Positions 54,835 to 63,995 of a stretch of DNA of 64,000 nucleotides are shown in pieces; positions within the stretch are counted from its first letter, which is position 1, and each line of letters starts with the position of its first letter. The position numbers and the translations under genes are program-made. The DNA is from Fodinibius salicampi (lineage in GTDB: Bacteria > Bacteroidota > Rhodothermia > Balneolales > Balneolaceae). The stretch lies in the NCBI RefSeq assembly GCF_039545095.1, contig NZ_BAABRS010000001.1, forward strand, positions 1,364,001 to 1,428,000, written 5' to 3'. The notes beneath the pieces were generated by a model. It made no database searches. It was not told where the DNA came from and saw nothing but the letters and a program-made list of their open reading frames with translations.

Positions 54835-56046
54835 TTACAATTGAGATACCAACTCTTCTATAACTCCTACTGCCTTATCAATCTCTTCAGCTGTATTATA
54901 GTAATGAGGAGAAATCCGCAGCGCCATTTCTACAGTTTTAGCATCCATATTGATTACTCCGTGGTTACGCTGTGTCGCGCTTGTATTAATTTTTTGTTCC
55001 CTCAACTGTGCTACTAAATCATCTATATCGATTCCTTCAATACCTGCTGTTACAATAGCGCACTTATTTTCTCCCCCATTCAACACTTGTACGCCAGATA
55101 GTTTGCTTAATGCTTCCCGGGTGTATGTTGCAAGTTCACTAGCACGCTGACTGGCTATTTCTATACCTATCTTTTGAGCTTACTCGGCAGCAGCTCCCAG
55201 TCCAAGGACAAGAGCATAGGGAAACTCCCAGTTTTCGAATCGTTTTGCATCGCCTTCCACCTGAAAATTATTGGCAGAGATCCACTTGGCTCCCCTGGTA
55301 TCTGGAAACAAAGGGGAATATCCCTGTTTAAGCATCCGGTCGGATACGTATAAAAACCCTACGCCACGCGGCCCACGTAAAAATTTACGTCCCGTAGCTG
55401 CCAAAAAATCACAATGGAGGTCCATTACATCAACCGGTAATTGTCCTACTGCCTGACAGGCATCAAGAAGAAAAGGGATCTCAAACTTACGACATATTTC
55501 ACCCACCACCTTTGCATTTTGAATGAGTCCGGAATTAGTTGGTATCCAGCTCATCAGTACAAGTTTCGGGCGTTGCATCTGGATAAGATCGTGAATAGAG
55601 TCAGGATCAACACCACCTTCAGGTAGATCTTCCGCCCGAACAATCTCAATTCCATATCGATCAGCTAGATTTAGCAGCATAATTTGGTTTGAAGAGTAAT
55701 CCGCATTGGTAGTTATTATGTTATCTCCCCGCTGGAAATTGAAAGCGCTAAGTGCCTGTGATACAGCTACGGTAGCATTCTCCACAATAGCGATATTGGC
55801 AGACACAGTTCCAATAAGCTGAGCAATAGCATCATAAGAGGCGGATATTTCTTTTTCTGCTGCTTCCGCTGCCTCGTATCCACCAAAACGGATCTCGTTA
55901 TCAAGATGTTTATGAATCGCCTCTATGACAGGCGTCGGCATTAATGCGGCACCTGCATTGTTAAAATGAGTACGATATCTACAACCCGGAGTGTCTCTTC
56001 GCCACTTTTCCAGATGGGAGGAACCTAATAATTTTGTTTTATTCAT
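54835..56046 (-). pseudogene. Class V aminotransferase / cysteine desulfurase-like gene, single in-frame TAA
   Basis: From ATG 56046 the frame encodes a class V aminotransferase (NNAGAALMPTPVIEA, then the PLP-Lys site ATGRKFLRGPRGVGFLYV). It stops at TAA 55180-55182 after GLGAAAE. The same frame continues to 54835 through AQKIGIEIASQRASELATY and SPHYYNTAEEIDKAVGVIEEL, the missing C-terminal domain. The homologous context usually reads GAAAEYA, so a Tyr codon (TAT or TAC) to TAA change fits. Full length would be about 403 codons. An isoform truncated at residue 289 would lack the C-terminal domain. Function uncertain (selenocysteine lyase or isopenicillin-epimerase-like). Confidence 0.85.
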
Positions 56047-56097
56047 AAATGAGAAGACTATCAAATAACAGTTAACTATGCCGAGTACTATAACGGA

Positions 56098-56553
56098 TTA
56101 AATATTATTCATTTCCGTATGTATACTATAACTGATATAATCTGTATCGGCTATATCCATTTCACGTTTTGATGTATATTCAGACATCTGTCCCCTGTGG
56201 TGTTGACCATGGGTGCAAAGATGAAGGAGGATATCACCAATAGATGAACTACCCGAATCACCACTAAACCGCTGAAAACTAATAACCCTGTCTATATCCT
56301 GCTCTAAAAGCTGATAATAAATTTTCCTGTGCTCTTCCTGCAAATCAGTTAATTGCTCTGAAGGTAAAATCTGCCAGATATTTTGACCAATTTCCTGGCC
56401 GAAGATACGCTGAAACCACGCCTGCTCACTCAGTAAAATATGACTCATCATCTTCGCAAGATATTGGTCATTACTCCCTTCATCAGACAGGAACTCAATC
56501 CAAATCTCATTAGCCCAAATACAATGATGAACCTGTTTATTTAAATATTCCAT
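56098..56553 (-). CDS. DinB-family protein
   Basis: A 151-residue four-helix-bundle protein. DinB ligands: VHHCIWANEIW at the start (His 8/9), a central HILLSEQAWFQRIFGQ (conserved His plus helix 2 pattern), and HGQHHRGQM near residue 113. DinB-superfamily proteins bind a metal and include thiol S-transferases, some using bacillithiol (BstA-type); bshB1 at the start of the window shows this genome is likely to make bacillithiol. It is upstream of the broken aminotransferase by 51 bp. Confidence 0.87.
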   Translation of the reverse strand: MEYLNKQVHHCIWANEIWIEFLSDEGSNDQYLAKMMSHILLSEQAWFQRIFGQEIGQNIWQILPSEQLTDLQEEHRKIYYQLLEQDIDRVISFQRFSGDSGSSSIGDILLHLCTHGQHHRGQMSEYTSKREMDIADTDYISYSIHTEMNNI

Positions 56554-56666
56554 TTATCACGTATGCACTAAAGTTACGACCGCAATATCACATTAAATAA
56601 TATTGATAAAATGTAAAGAATTGAAAGGCTCAAAGCGGCTAAGCCAGATATAAAAAATATATCCTC

Positions 56667-57173
56667 CTAAACGCTAGAGACAATTAATCCGAATTGAGAT
56701 AAGTGATGATAGCAATGTTTGAAATGAAATTTCTTCCACTGGTCTCCATTTAGTTCTCCAAAAACCGGATTCATTTGTGAAGCATCCGGATTGTTTTCGT
56801 AATACTCTAAAAAGTCTTGAATCTCTTCGTTTAATTTGGCTTTTGCTTTACTCAAATTTGGATATCTCAAATCTAGTAATCCTGAACCCGTTACTGGATT
56901 TACAAACCCCTTAGGCATAGGACGATTCATATTTAAAAAAGCCTGAAGCTTAGACCTTTTCTCTTCCGGAGTATAGCATTCAACTTCCAATTTACCCGTT
57001 GATACTTTAAATGCAAGAATCAGATGCTCAATCATGTGGTGAATCGTCATTTTACCCCAATCCGCTTCTATATCCTCATCAATAGAATCAATAATCTCTG
57101 GCAAATTTTTGTCGAAGAACCTGTCTATCAAGTCAGGATCTTTCACGTTAAGAGGCAGTTTAACAGGTGTCAT
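56667..57173 (-). CDS. DUF1569 (DinB-superfamily) protein
   Basis: A 168-residue protein with WGKMTIHHMIEHLILAFKVS and GELNGDQWKKFHFKHCYHHLSQFG, matching DUF1569 in the DinB superfamily, in which His residues form a metal site. Function unknown. It is upstream of the DinB gene by 113 bp on the same strand. Each is probably a small metal-dependent transferase; this is inference. Confidence 0.8.
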   Translation of the reverse strand: MTPVKLPLNVKDPDLIDRFFDKNLPEIIDSIDEDIEADWGKMTIHHMIEHLILAFKVSTGKLEVECYTPEEKRSKLQAFLNMNRPMPKGFVNPVTGSGLLDLRYPNLSKAKAKLNEEIQDFLEYYENNPDASQMNPVFGELNGDQWKKFHFKHCYHHLSQFGLIVSSV

Positions 57174-57502
57174 AGCTTACTATTTTGGATTAAAGCCACA
57201 AGTAGAAAAAATGGACCACAAAATGCGTTAGTAGAGACTCCAAATTGGTGGCCCTACTGCTTTAATCATAAGCATTTATACCAGTATACTAAAAAAGTAA
57301 CTGTTTTTTCTATTCTGGTCGGAACTTTCTATTCAAAGGATCAAAGAACAAAGAATAAAAAAGCGTTCGCCTCTATAGTTCCCTATATATACTCCCAAAC
57401 AAGAGGTCCCCATCAAATCTGTATAACCAAATTGAATGGGGACCTAAATTTACTACAAATAAGATGCGACTCAATTATCTTAACCAAGCCACTATCTTGT
57501 AT
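57174..57502. other. Intergenic region with an inverted repeat
   Basis: About 329 bp between the DUF1569 gene and the LVIVD protein gene (both minus). The perfect 9-bp arms GGTCCCCAT (57405-57413) and ATGGGGACC (57436-57444) could form a hairpin with a 22-nt loop. It may be a processing or termination element of the LVIVD gene, since it lies just past its stop. No gene seen. Confidence 0.55.
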
Positions 57503-59548
57503 TTATTTAGAAGCAAGATCACGCAATGTACTTGTCAGTTTCTTCATTTTTGCTGTTTGTTCAGAGGCTGCAGCCTGCCCTTCTATCCGATCAGCCAATT
57601 CTGAAAGGAGTGTTTCCTGTTCCGAACCAGATGCCCCTTCGGCTTCCGAAATACTTTCTCTGATAGCGATAAGGCGTTCCGGAGATAGGCTCCTACCGCG
57701 CTCAAGCTGATCGACATACGCTTTTGCAAGGGCAAAAGTAGCAGGCCAGTCGTACTTCGGCTGTCCCTGGGCATTCAGCTGATCAAACTTAATAGTATTC
57801 GCGGCATCGATCTCATTCTGGGTAAGGTAAGGACTTGGTTCGAGCTCAAAGATATCAAGTCCGCGAGCGATTTCTGAATTTACAATTGCGCCATTGTACC
57901 AATATACAGACCAGCTTCCGCCCATCTGCATACGTGTAGAATCCACGGGACCACGATCATGAAAAGCAATCTCGACCGGGTTTTTCGGATCTGTCCAGTC
58001 AAAGATGGATATCCCACCCTGGTACCAAGACTGCACCATAATATCCCGATCGGGTACCGGAATTAAAGAGCCGTTATGCGCCACACAGTTTTCCTGTTCT
58101 GTCTGGGCGGCAGGCATCTTAAAGTAGCTTTGGAAATGCATCTCTTTGTTATCATCGATAGTAAAAATAGCATTGGCACCCCATTCGTAGGGATCATCCT
58201 CGCGGCACTTTGGCTGTCCACCTCCGCCCCATTCATCCGTAAAGAGTACCTTATCTCCTTCATTATTAAAGGTTGCAGAGTGCCAATAAGCAAAATTTGA
58301 ATCCGCAACAGCGTCCACGCGTTTGGGGCTTGCAGGATCCGAGATATCCAATAAAAGGCCATATCCCTCACAAGCGCCTCCCGCCAATCCAATTTCTGGA
58401 TAAAGGGTAATATCATGGCACTGATTAGGTCCTCGTTCTTCTGTTTCATCACCTTCTTCATCGTCATCATTCCCACTGCCATACCGTTCAGTAAGTATAT
58501 CCTGCAGATTATTACGTAGGGTCGTGCTATCGGCAGCTGTTGGGGCTTCACGGCCGTTTTCCTTTGCAATATTCAGAAGCATAGGCTGTATAATTCGATC
58601 TGGGATAATACGTTCCCGGCCGAACACGTCTGCTACAAATGCTCCTTCTTCTTTAGCCTTTTCAATTTTAGCCTGATCAGCGGGAGAGAGCCCGTGCGTA
58701 GGTGCTTCTGTCAAATTTTCAAAAATACGGGGTGAGTTTACAATAGCCGCTTGCTCGGGATTATCCAGCGGTACCTTTATTACCTCAATCCGGTAAAGAG
58801 CCGAATTGGGATCATCTTCGGGCGGAGCACTTGAACAACCGGGAAGCTCTTCTTCAGGGCGTACCGGGGCAGAACCAGAAACGTACACATACACATTTTC
58901 CTCATCCTTTGGATCATCCAGAACGGAATGAGTGTGAGATCCGCGACAGGTCTGGACATTCGAAATGTACTCGGGATTTTTAATATCAGAGATATCGAAA
59001 ATCCGGATACCACGGAGGCGTTCTTCACTAACGGCTTTATTAACTCCTTCGGTGCCACAATCAAGACGGCCGCCAAGCCCCTCTCCGGAGACAAAAAGCA
59101 GATCTCCGTAAACAGACACATCGCTCTGTGAGGCGGGGCAGAGAAAATCAACCACAAGGCTTGGTTCCGCAGGATCAGAAATATCCCAGACCATAAAGCC
59201 ATTATAATTTCCCTGGATAGCATAATTATCTTTAAACGCCAAGTCAGAGTTCGTTACTCCCACAAAATCCTTTGGTGGAGGGGTTTGGGAAAGCAAATTG
59301 AGATTCCAAATTGCCTCTTCCGCATCGAATAATCCTGCTTCTAATCCTACTCGCGGATCGGGACTGGGTTTCTCTATTTCCTCCAGGGGTTTAATATCAG
59401 AACTGTAGGTAGCAGAAGAAGAATTATCAACCGTGGAGGATGAGGGAGCACATGAATAAGTAGCAAAAGCCACTATAGCAAGGAGCATCCCCAAGTAGCT
59501 TCTCCCCAGCCTAAAACATTGTAAATTTAGATTGCAATCGGAGTTCAT
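57503..59548 (-). CDS. LVIVD-repeat lipoprotein
   Basis: A 681-residue protein starting at ATG 59548 (MNSDCNLNLQCFRLG), with a lipobox ATYSC near residue 33. It contains LVIVD-type beta-propeller repeats: GFMVWDISDPAEPSLVVDF, IRIFDISDIKNPEYISN, LLLDISDPASPKRVDAV and SIFDWTDPKNPVEIAFH. An acidic insertion (about 378-391) and a Glu/Ala-rich C-terminal helix are present. It is probably surface or periplasmic. LVIVD proteins are of unknown role. It is 64 bp downstream of the DUF305 lipoprotein gene, so the two are likely one operon. Confidence 0.85.
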   Translation of the reverse strand: MNSDCNLNLQCFRLGRSYLGMLLAIVAFATYSCAPSSSTVDNSSSATYSSDIKPLEEIEKPSPDPRVGLEAGLFDAEEAIWNLNLLSQTPPPKDFVGVTNSDLAFKDNYAIQGNYNGFMVWDISDPAEPSLVVDFLCPASQSDVSVYGDLLFVSGEGLGGRLDCGTEGVNKAVSEERLRGIRIFDISDIKNPEYISNVQTCRGSHTHSVLDDPKDEENVYVYVSGSAPVRPEEELPGCSSAPPEDDPNSALYRIEVIKVPLDNPEQAAIVNSPRIFENLTEAPTHGLSPADQAKIEKAKEEGAFVADVFGRERIIPDRIIQPMLLNIAKENGREAPTAADSTTLRNNLQDILTERYGSGNDDDEEGDETEERGPNQCHDITLYPEIGLAGGACEGYGLLLDISDPASPKRVDAVADSNFAYWHSATFNNEGDKVLFTDEWGGGGQPKCREDDPYEWGANAIFTIDDNKEMHFQSYFKMPAAQTEQENCVAHNGSLIPVPDRDIMVQSWYQGGISIFDWTDPKNPVEIAFHDRGPVDSTRMQMGGSWSVYWYNGAIVNSEIARGLDIFELEPSPYLTQNEIDAANTIKFDQLNAQGQPKYDWPATFALAKAYVDQLERGRSLSPERLIAIRESISEAEGASGSEQETLLSELADRIEGQAAASEQTAKMKKLTSTLRDLASK

Positions 59549-59612
59549 ATTTATATTATCTCTTTTAAAATTAGAAGTGCTTTTTTTTGAAAAAAAATGT
59601 ATTAAAACAACT

Positions 59613-60314
59613 TCAACCTGATTCTGGTAAATCATCAAGCATCAGCTGCATCCGGTCGATTTCCGTCCGCTGGTCGACCTGAATATCTGAGGCCAGCCGG
59701 AAGGCCTGTTCATCCTGGGCGGCCCCATCGGTCCCAAAAAGGTTGTCAACCATATGTACCGCACCGGCATGATGTTCAATCATATATTTGAGAAACAATC
59801 GGTCGAACTCAGTACCCTTAGCCTTCGCAAGTTCTTCCAGCTTTTGCTGCGAAAGCACACCGGGCATTTTTTTGTAGCTGGTAAAAGGCTCGTTATCGAT
59901 CTCAATATATAAATCCAGTCCTTCAATCTGGATTTTCGGTGCAGGTTGGTCCCGATCGCGGAGCCACTGCTGCATCGAAGCAATTTCATCTTTCTGGGCA
60001 TTAATAATCCGTGCGGCCAATCGCTGAACTGCAGCACCGGCATTATTTTCCGGGGCTAAACGGGACATGATAAGTGCCTGTGCATGATGGGCAATCATCC
60101 CCCTCATAAACTTAACATCGGCTTCCGTGAAGTCCATGCGGGACTGCTCCACCTTCTCCCAGTAAAGCTCTTCCAGCTCTGATTTATTCGAGGAAGACGC
60201 AGTCTCATCTGATTTTGTACTTTCAGTACTTTTGCAGGAAACTGTTCCAATAAAAAGAAGAAGGACAGCAACAATTTTGAAAGGAAATAATACTCTTATA
60301 TTACTGTTAAACAC
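59613..60314 (-). CDS. DUF305 lipoprotein
   Basis: A 233-residue protein if it starts at GTG 60314, just before a signal peptide (FPFKIVAVLLLFIGTVSC, lipobox TVSC). Farther upstream starts give an unlikely leader. Two DUF305 halves are visible: DVKFMRGMIAHHAQALIMS and FLKYMIEHHAGAVHM, each with His pairs in a metal-binding ferritin-like bundle. DUF305 proteins are found in copper-related and other metal contexts. It is the first of a two-gene unit with the LVIVD lipoprotein. Confidence 0.85.
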   Translation of the reverse strand: MFNSNIRVLFPFKIVAVLLLFIGTVSCKSTESTKSDETASSSNKSELEELYWEKVEQSRMDFTEADVKFMRGMIAHHAQALIMSRLAPENNAGAAVQRLAARIINAQKDEIASMQQWLRDRDQPAPKIQIEGLDLYIEIDNEPFTSYKKMPGVLSQQKLEELAKAKGTEFDRLFLKYMIEHHAGAVHMVDNLFGTDGAAQDEQAFRLASDIQVDQRTEIDRMQLMLDDLPESG

Positions 60315-60622
60315 GTCTCGGCAAGAATATATTTTTAAATTATACTTTAATATAGCGCCACAGTATAAATGCAAAATGGAAGAAAAACCAGTGCATTTTT
60401 TTAGATTCTTTGGCCAATAACCTTCTGTTTTCCTTCTTTTCTCCAAACTTTAGTCTATGGCGGGAGGCGTTATTATCATCCTCCGAACAGCTGATAATTA
60501 TTTACTCTGTAAAAGGTATCAATTTATTTGATAAAAAGTAACGCCTTTTGATCTATTTATATTTAGGGATAATTAATATGAACTCCAATCCTCTTGATAA
60601 ATTAATATTCACATGAAAATAC
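60315..60622. other. Intergenic region, no gene recognised
   Basis: About 308 bp between same-strand genes. AT-rich; a candidate promoter region for the DUF305 gene. No convincing structure. Confidence 0.5.
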
Positions 60623-61192
60623 TTATGATAACTCGCGCCGTATCCTGCTCAAAGACTGTGGTGTAATATGCAAATATGAAGCAATATGCTGTTGCGGAAC
60701 CTTCAACGCAAGATCCGGATAACGATTTATAAACTCCAGGTATTTATCCTTGGCAGATCCAAAATGCAGGAATTCCTTGTTCTTTATTTTGTTGAGCAAC
60801 GCTGATTCCGTTAAACTCTTAGTAAGGATATACAAATTAGGAACCTCTTCATACAACTTATTCCACTTTCTGCGTTGGATGGATAAGATCCTGCACTTGG
60901 TTACAGCCTCTATACCCAAAGCGCTCGGTTTATTATCATAAAAACTTTCAAGAGCTACGGCAAATTGGTTTTTACAGATAAAATGTTTGATAATTTCCTT
61001 CGCATCACCTCCAATGATATATTCCCGTAAGATGCCTTCATCGACAAAACCAATGCGATCGGAAGTCATGCCTATGGATAAAAAATCGTCACCGGACTTA
61101 ATGCTTTGTACTTCAAAAAAACTGGTTACATATTCCACCTCTTCATCAGACAATATCCCTCCGAAACTCAGAGCATTGATAAGGTTTTTCAT
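60623..61192 (-). CDS. Crp/Fnr-family regulator, cyclic-nucleotide-binding domain
   Basis: A 189-residue protein with a cNMP-binding beta barrel (FEVQSIKSGDDFLSIGMTSDRIGFVDEGILREY) and a C-terminal helix-turn-helix (QQHIASYLHITPQSLSRIRREL). It has no Fnr-type Cys cluster. It is like the regulator at 63214-63789. It is downstream of the SDR gene by 26 bp on the same strand. Confidence 0.9.
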   Translation of the reverse strand: MKNLINALSFGGILSDEEVEYVTSFFEVQSIKSGDDFLSIGMTSDRIGFVDEGILREYIIGGDAKEIIKHFICKNQFAVALESFYDNKPSALGIEAVTKCRILSIQRRKWNKLYEEVPNLYILTKSLTESALLNKIKNKEFLHFGSAKDKYLEFINRYPDLALKVPQQHIASYLHITPQSLSRIRRELS

Positions 61193-61218
61193 ATTTTTTT
61201 AAAATGGGTCATTAAGAA

Positions 61219-62256
61219 TTATATTAATTCGACGTTTATTAAACTGCGGGCACATGAGCGTACTGCTTCCTTCACAGGTAACGGCTCCCATTGCAATACA
61301 TTTCTTGATTTTGAGCTATCGACCTTTCTTTCCTTACCCAAATCATTGAGTATAGGTTCAAGAGTAGAATCAAAATACGAAAAAAGACGAACTATAAAAT
61401 TTGGGAGGATCCAGGTGGGTATACTTCTGTCAGGAAAATGCTCCTGTAAAATTTCCGTAATTTCATTGAATTTTAAATATGCTGATGATCCTATAAAGCG
61501 TTCACCCGCTGCTTCCGGGTGTTCCATGGCTCGAATTAAAAGATCAGCAACGGATCGAACGTCCACTATATCAAAACCAATATTGGGCACCGCCGGCATG
61601 CTTCCATCCATTGCTTTGCGAACAATATTTGCTGAAGTCCCGAAATCCTTTTCCAAAACGGGTCCCAAAATAGCCCCCGGACAGACTGTTGCAAATTCTA
61701 ATTCACCGTTATGCTGATCCATAAATTTCCAAGCCTCTTTTTCAGCTATTGTTTTACTTCTATAATAAGGGGTAGTATCGTCCTTATTATCACAATTAGT
61801 CCAGTCAGCTTCGGTATATATTCCATCTTCAATACCCTTTTGTTTTCCGTAAATGATCGCTCCTATGGACGAAGTAAGTACTACCCTCTTCACATTAACA
61901 TTATGAGCTGAGGCCGCTTTAAGTATATTTATCGTACCATTTTTTGCCGGAAGAATTAACTCATCTTCATGATCCGGAAGTTCCCTGGGGAATGGAGAAG
62001 CAATATGCTGGACAAAATCTATTCCCGGCATTAGCTCATCCCAAACGTCGTTATCCTGCAGATTCGCCTCCGCAAATTGTAACCAATCGATATTAGAGGT
62101 ATGCTGGGCTATAACATTTTTAATATGATCTGCGCGCTCTATATTTCTCAGCGTTCCAGTCACCCGATATCCCTTTTCGAGTAATTGAATAGCGGTCTGA
62201 GAACCGAGGAAACCGGTTACTCCGGTCAATAATACTGAATGTCTTTTCCCTTCCAT
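61219..62256 (-). CDS. NAD(P)-dependent SDR, dihydroflavonol-4-reductase-like
   Basis: A 345-residue extended SDR. The Rossmann motif VTGFLGSQTAIQLLEKG (TGxxGxxG, about 13-19), the active-site YxxxK in YYRSKTIAEKEAW (about 165), and VCPGAILGP are clear. It is like bacterial dihydroflavonol reductase or cinnamoyl-CoA reductase homologues. It reduces a carbonyl compound with NADPH; the substrate is unknown. It sits between a metallo-beta-lactamase gene and a Crp-type regulator. Confidence 0.9.
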   Translation of the reverse strand: MEGKRHSVLLTGVTGFLGSQTAIQLLEKGYRVTGTLRNIERADHIKNVIAQHTSNIDWLQFAEANLQDNDVWDELMPGIDFVQHIASPFPRELPDHEDELILPAKNGTINILKAASAHNVNVKRVVLTSSIGAIIYGKQKGIEDGIYTEADWTNCDNKDDTTPYYRSKTIAEKEAWKFMDQHNGELEFATVCPGAILGPVLEKDFGTSANIVRKAMDGSMPAVPNIGFDIVDVRSVADLLIRAMEHPEAAGERFIGSSAYLKFNEITEILQEHFPDRSIPTWILPNFIVRLFSYFDSTLEPILNDLGKERKVDSSKSRNVLQWEPLPVKEAVRSCARSLINVELI

Positions 62257-62377
62257 AGTATGTATATACTTTTAAAATAAGTTAGATTTCTCTGCGTCTA
62301 AATTATAAGAATCATACCTCTTATTTCTCTTATCATTTGGTAAAAAATAGGACAATGTTTTATTGACCAAGAAACGC

Positions 62378-63145
62378 CTACAGAAGCTCTATGCTTTCTC
62401 CGTCATTCGGTATAAATACTTTATCCTGAAGCTTTTCTTCCTCTAGCATATTTCTCAACTGTTTTCTGGTAGTCGGACAATGATTAATTGCTTCCAAATG
62501 ATTCGCAATTACTTTTCCGGGACTCTGTCTGACGAATTGAATAATTTCATCCATATTCATCAGTAGTGGTCTGAATATATCAAATTGAGCAGAACCGCAG
62601 GCAACCACACTGACATCGGGCCCATATTCCGTTAGTACCTGGTTGACACCATTCGTAAAGATAGTATCTGAACTTAAATAGATGGACGGTTCTCCGGGTA
62701 ATTCAAGAAGGAATCCCATTACATCACCCATAAACTTGGTCACAAATCCATAACCGTGAGTGGCCGGGATTCCGGTTATATACCCGCCCGAAAACTCTTT
62801 CTGTTCCCAGTAATCGAATGTTTTATGGATAGCAAGCCCCTGTTTATGAAGTATTTCTTTGTCATGGACACTGCACAATACGGGTATTTCTTTTTCCTTA
62901 AGAAATGCGATGCCCGCCCCATCGAGATGGTCCGGGTGTCGATGGGTAATTATTGCATGTGTAACGCTATCCAACAATGCCTTACTTCCCTCTGGCAAAG
63001 AAACAGTAGGGTTTTTCCTTGGTTTGGATCTAATAAAAGCAAACGGAGGAAGTGTTCCTTTATCCCCGAGCATTGGATCAACTAACAGAACTTTTCTTTC
63101 AGTTTCTATTACCATGGTTACATTTCGGAGGTGATATATCCTCAT
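62378..63145 (-). CDS. Metallo-beta-lactamase-fold hydrolase (UlaG-like)
   Basis: About 255 residues from ATG 63145 (MRIYHLRNVT); the frame extends upstream but that part overlaps the next gene. Metal site: THRHPDHLDG (HxHxDH), later GIPATHGYGF (His), SSDTIF (Asp) and NHLEAINH (His). This looks like the UlaG-type, lactonase or phosphodiesterase-like MBL subgroup. The substrate is unknown. It lies 68 bp downstream of a Crp-type regulator, which may control it. Confidence 0.87.
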   Translation of the reverse strand: MRIYHLRNVTMVIETERKVLLVDPMLGDKGTLPPFAFIRSKPRKNPTVSLPEGSKALLDSVTHAIITHRHPDHLDGAGIAFLKEKEIPVLCSVHDKEILHKQGLAIHKTFDYWEQKEFSGGYITGIPATHGYGFVTKFMGDVMGFLLELPGEPSIYLSSDTIFTNGVNQVLTEYGPDVSVVACGSAQFDIFRPLLMNMDEIIQFVRQSPGKVIANHLEAINHCPTTRKQLRNMLEEEKLQDKVFIPNDGESIELL

Positions 63146-63213
63146 ATATTCATCATTTTGTTGTTGTTCGCTCCCAATTAAATGATGAAGTCGAAAAATA
63201 GCATTGATTCCAA

Positions 63214-63789
63214 TCAAGAAATACGGCGGCGTATTCTGCTCAGGGTTTCGGGCGTGATACCCAGATAGGAAGCAATATGATACTGGGGTATTTCCTGAAG
63301 CCACTCCGGTTTATAGATACGAAGCTCTTTGTAAAGTTCTTCCGGGGTCTTTGTAACCCGGTTGTATTCGAACATTTCCCTGATCTTTAATAACTGCTCG
63401 AAGACCAAATCTCTAAATTCTTCCCGGCATTCATATTTTTCCAACAACTTAAAAAAAGGTATCCGGTCAAGCTCAAGCAACTCTATATCTGTTAAGCTTT
63501 GCTGATTCCGTTTTGTTTTTACAGTGTTGATGAATGAGGAAAAATCAGTTATAAATCGAGGTTTCGTATAAAAATTTATATTCACCTCCCGGTGATCGTT
63601 CAGGTAATACTCTCTTATAACTCCCTTATTAAGGAAGCGAAGTTTACGATCCGTTTCAGTCTCTTTAAGAATTATAGTGTTTTGGGGGATGACCCTTTGC
63701 TTAAAGGAAGACAATAGCTCATTAAGTCCCTTGTGACTGAGCGGACAATTTGTTCGAAGAAACAGGGATATATTTTCTGTATTACTCAC
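63214..63789 (-). CDS. Crp/Fnr-family regulator, paralogue
   Basis: A 191-residue protein, a paralogue of the 60623-61192 regulator. N-terminal effector barrel (FKQRVIPQNTIILKETETDRKLRFLNKGVIREY), C-terminal helix-turn-helix (QYHIASYLGITPETLSRIRRR). No Cys cluster. It is the first of four same-strand genes (Crp, MBL, SDR, Crp). Confidence 0.9.
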   Translation of the reverse strand: MSNTENISLFLRTNCPLSHKGLNELLSSFKQRVIPQNTIILKETETDRKLRFLNKGVIREYYLNDHREVNINFYTKPRFITDFSSFINTVKTKRNQQSLTDIELLELDRIPFFKLLEKYECREEFRDLVFEQLLKIREMFEYNRVTKTPEELYKELRIYKPEWLQEIPQYHIASYLGITPETLSRIRRRIS

Positions 63790-63995
63790 TTAGTTCATGA
63801 TTAATGCCCAAACTTAAAGGCCTTAAAATTACCGTATCTAAGATAGTAGGCTAAATTTTAACTGCAAAGATATTAGCCAAAAACGACCAGATTAAAACCC
63901 GTCACTTAATTATGCGCGCTCCTCATTGGAATGGTTCCAGTCTGGTTTTTATTATAGATTATATCATAGCTATTTAATTTAATCCGGAGGTCATT

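Noticed and set aside
54784-55150. Plus-strand ORFs over the aminotransferase 3' part
   Set aside because: They are shadows of the aminotransferase frame, which continues past the stop with a recognisable domain.
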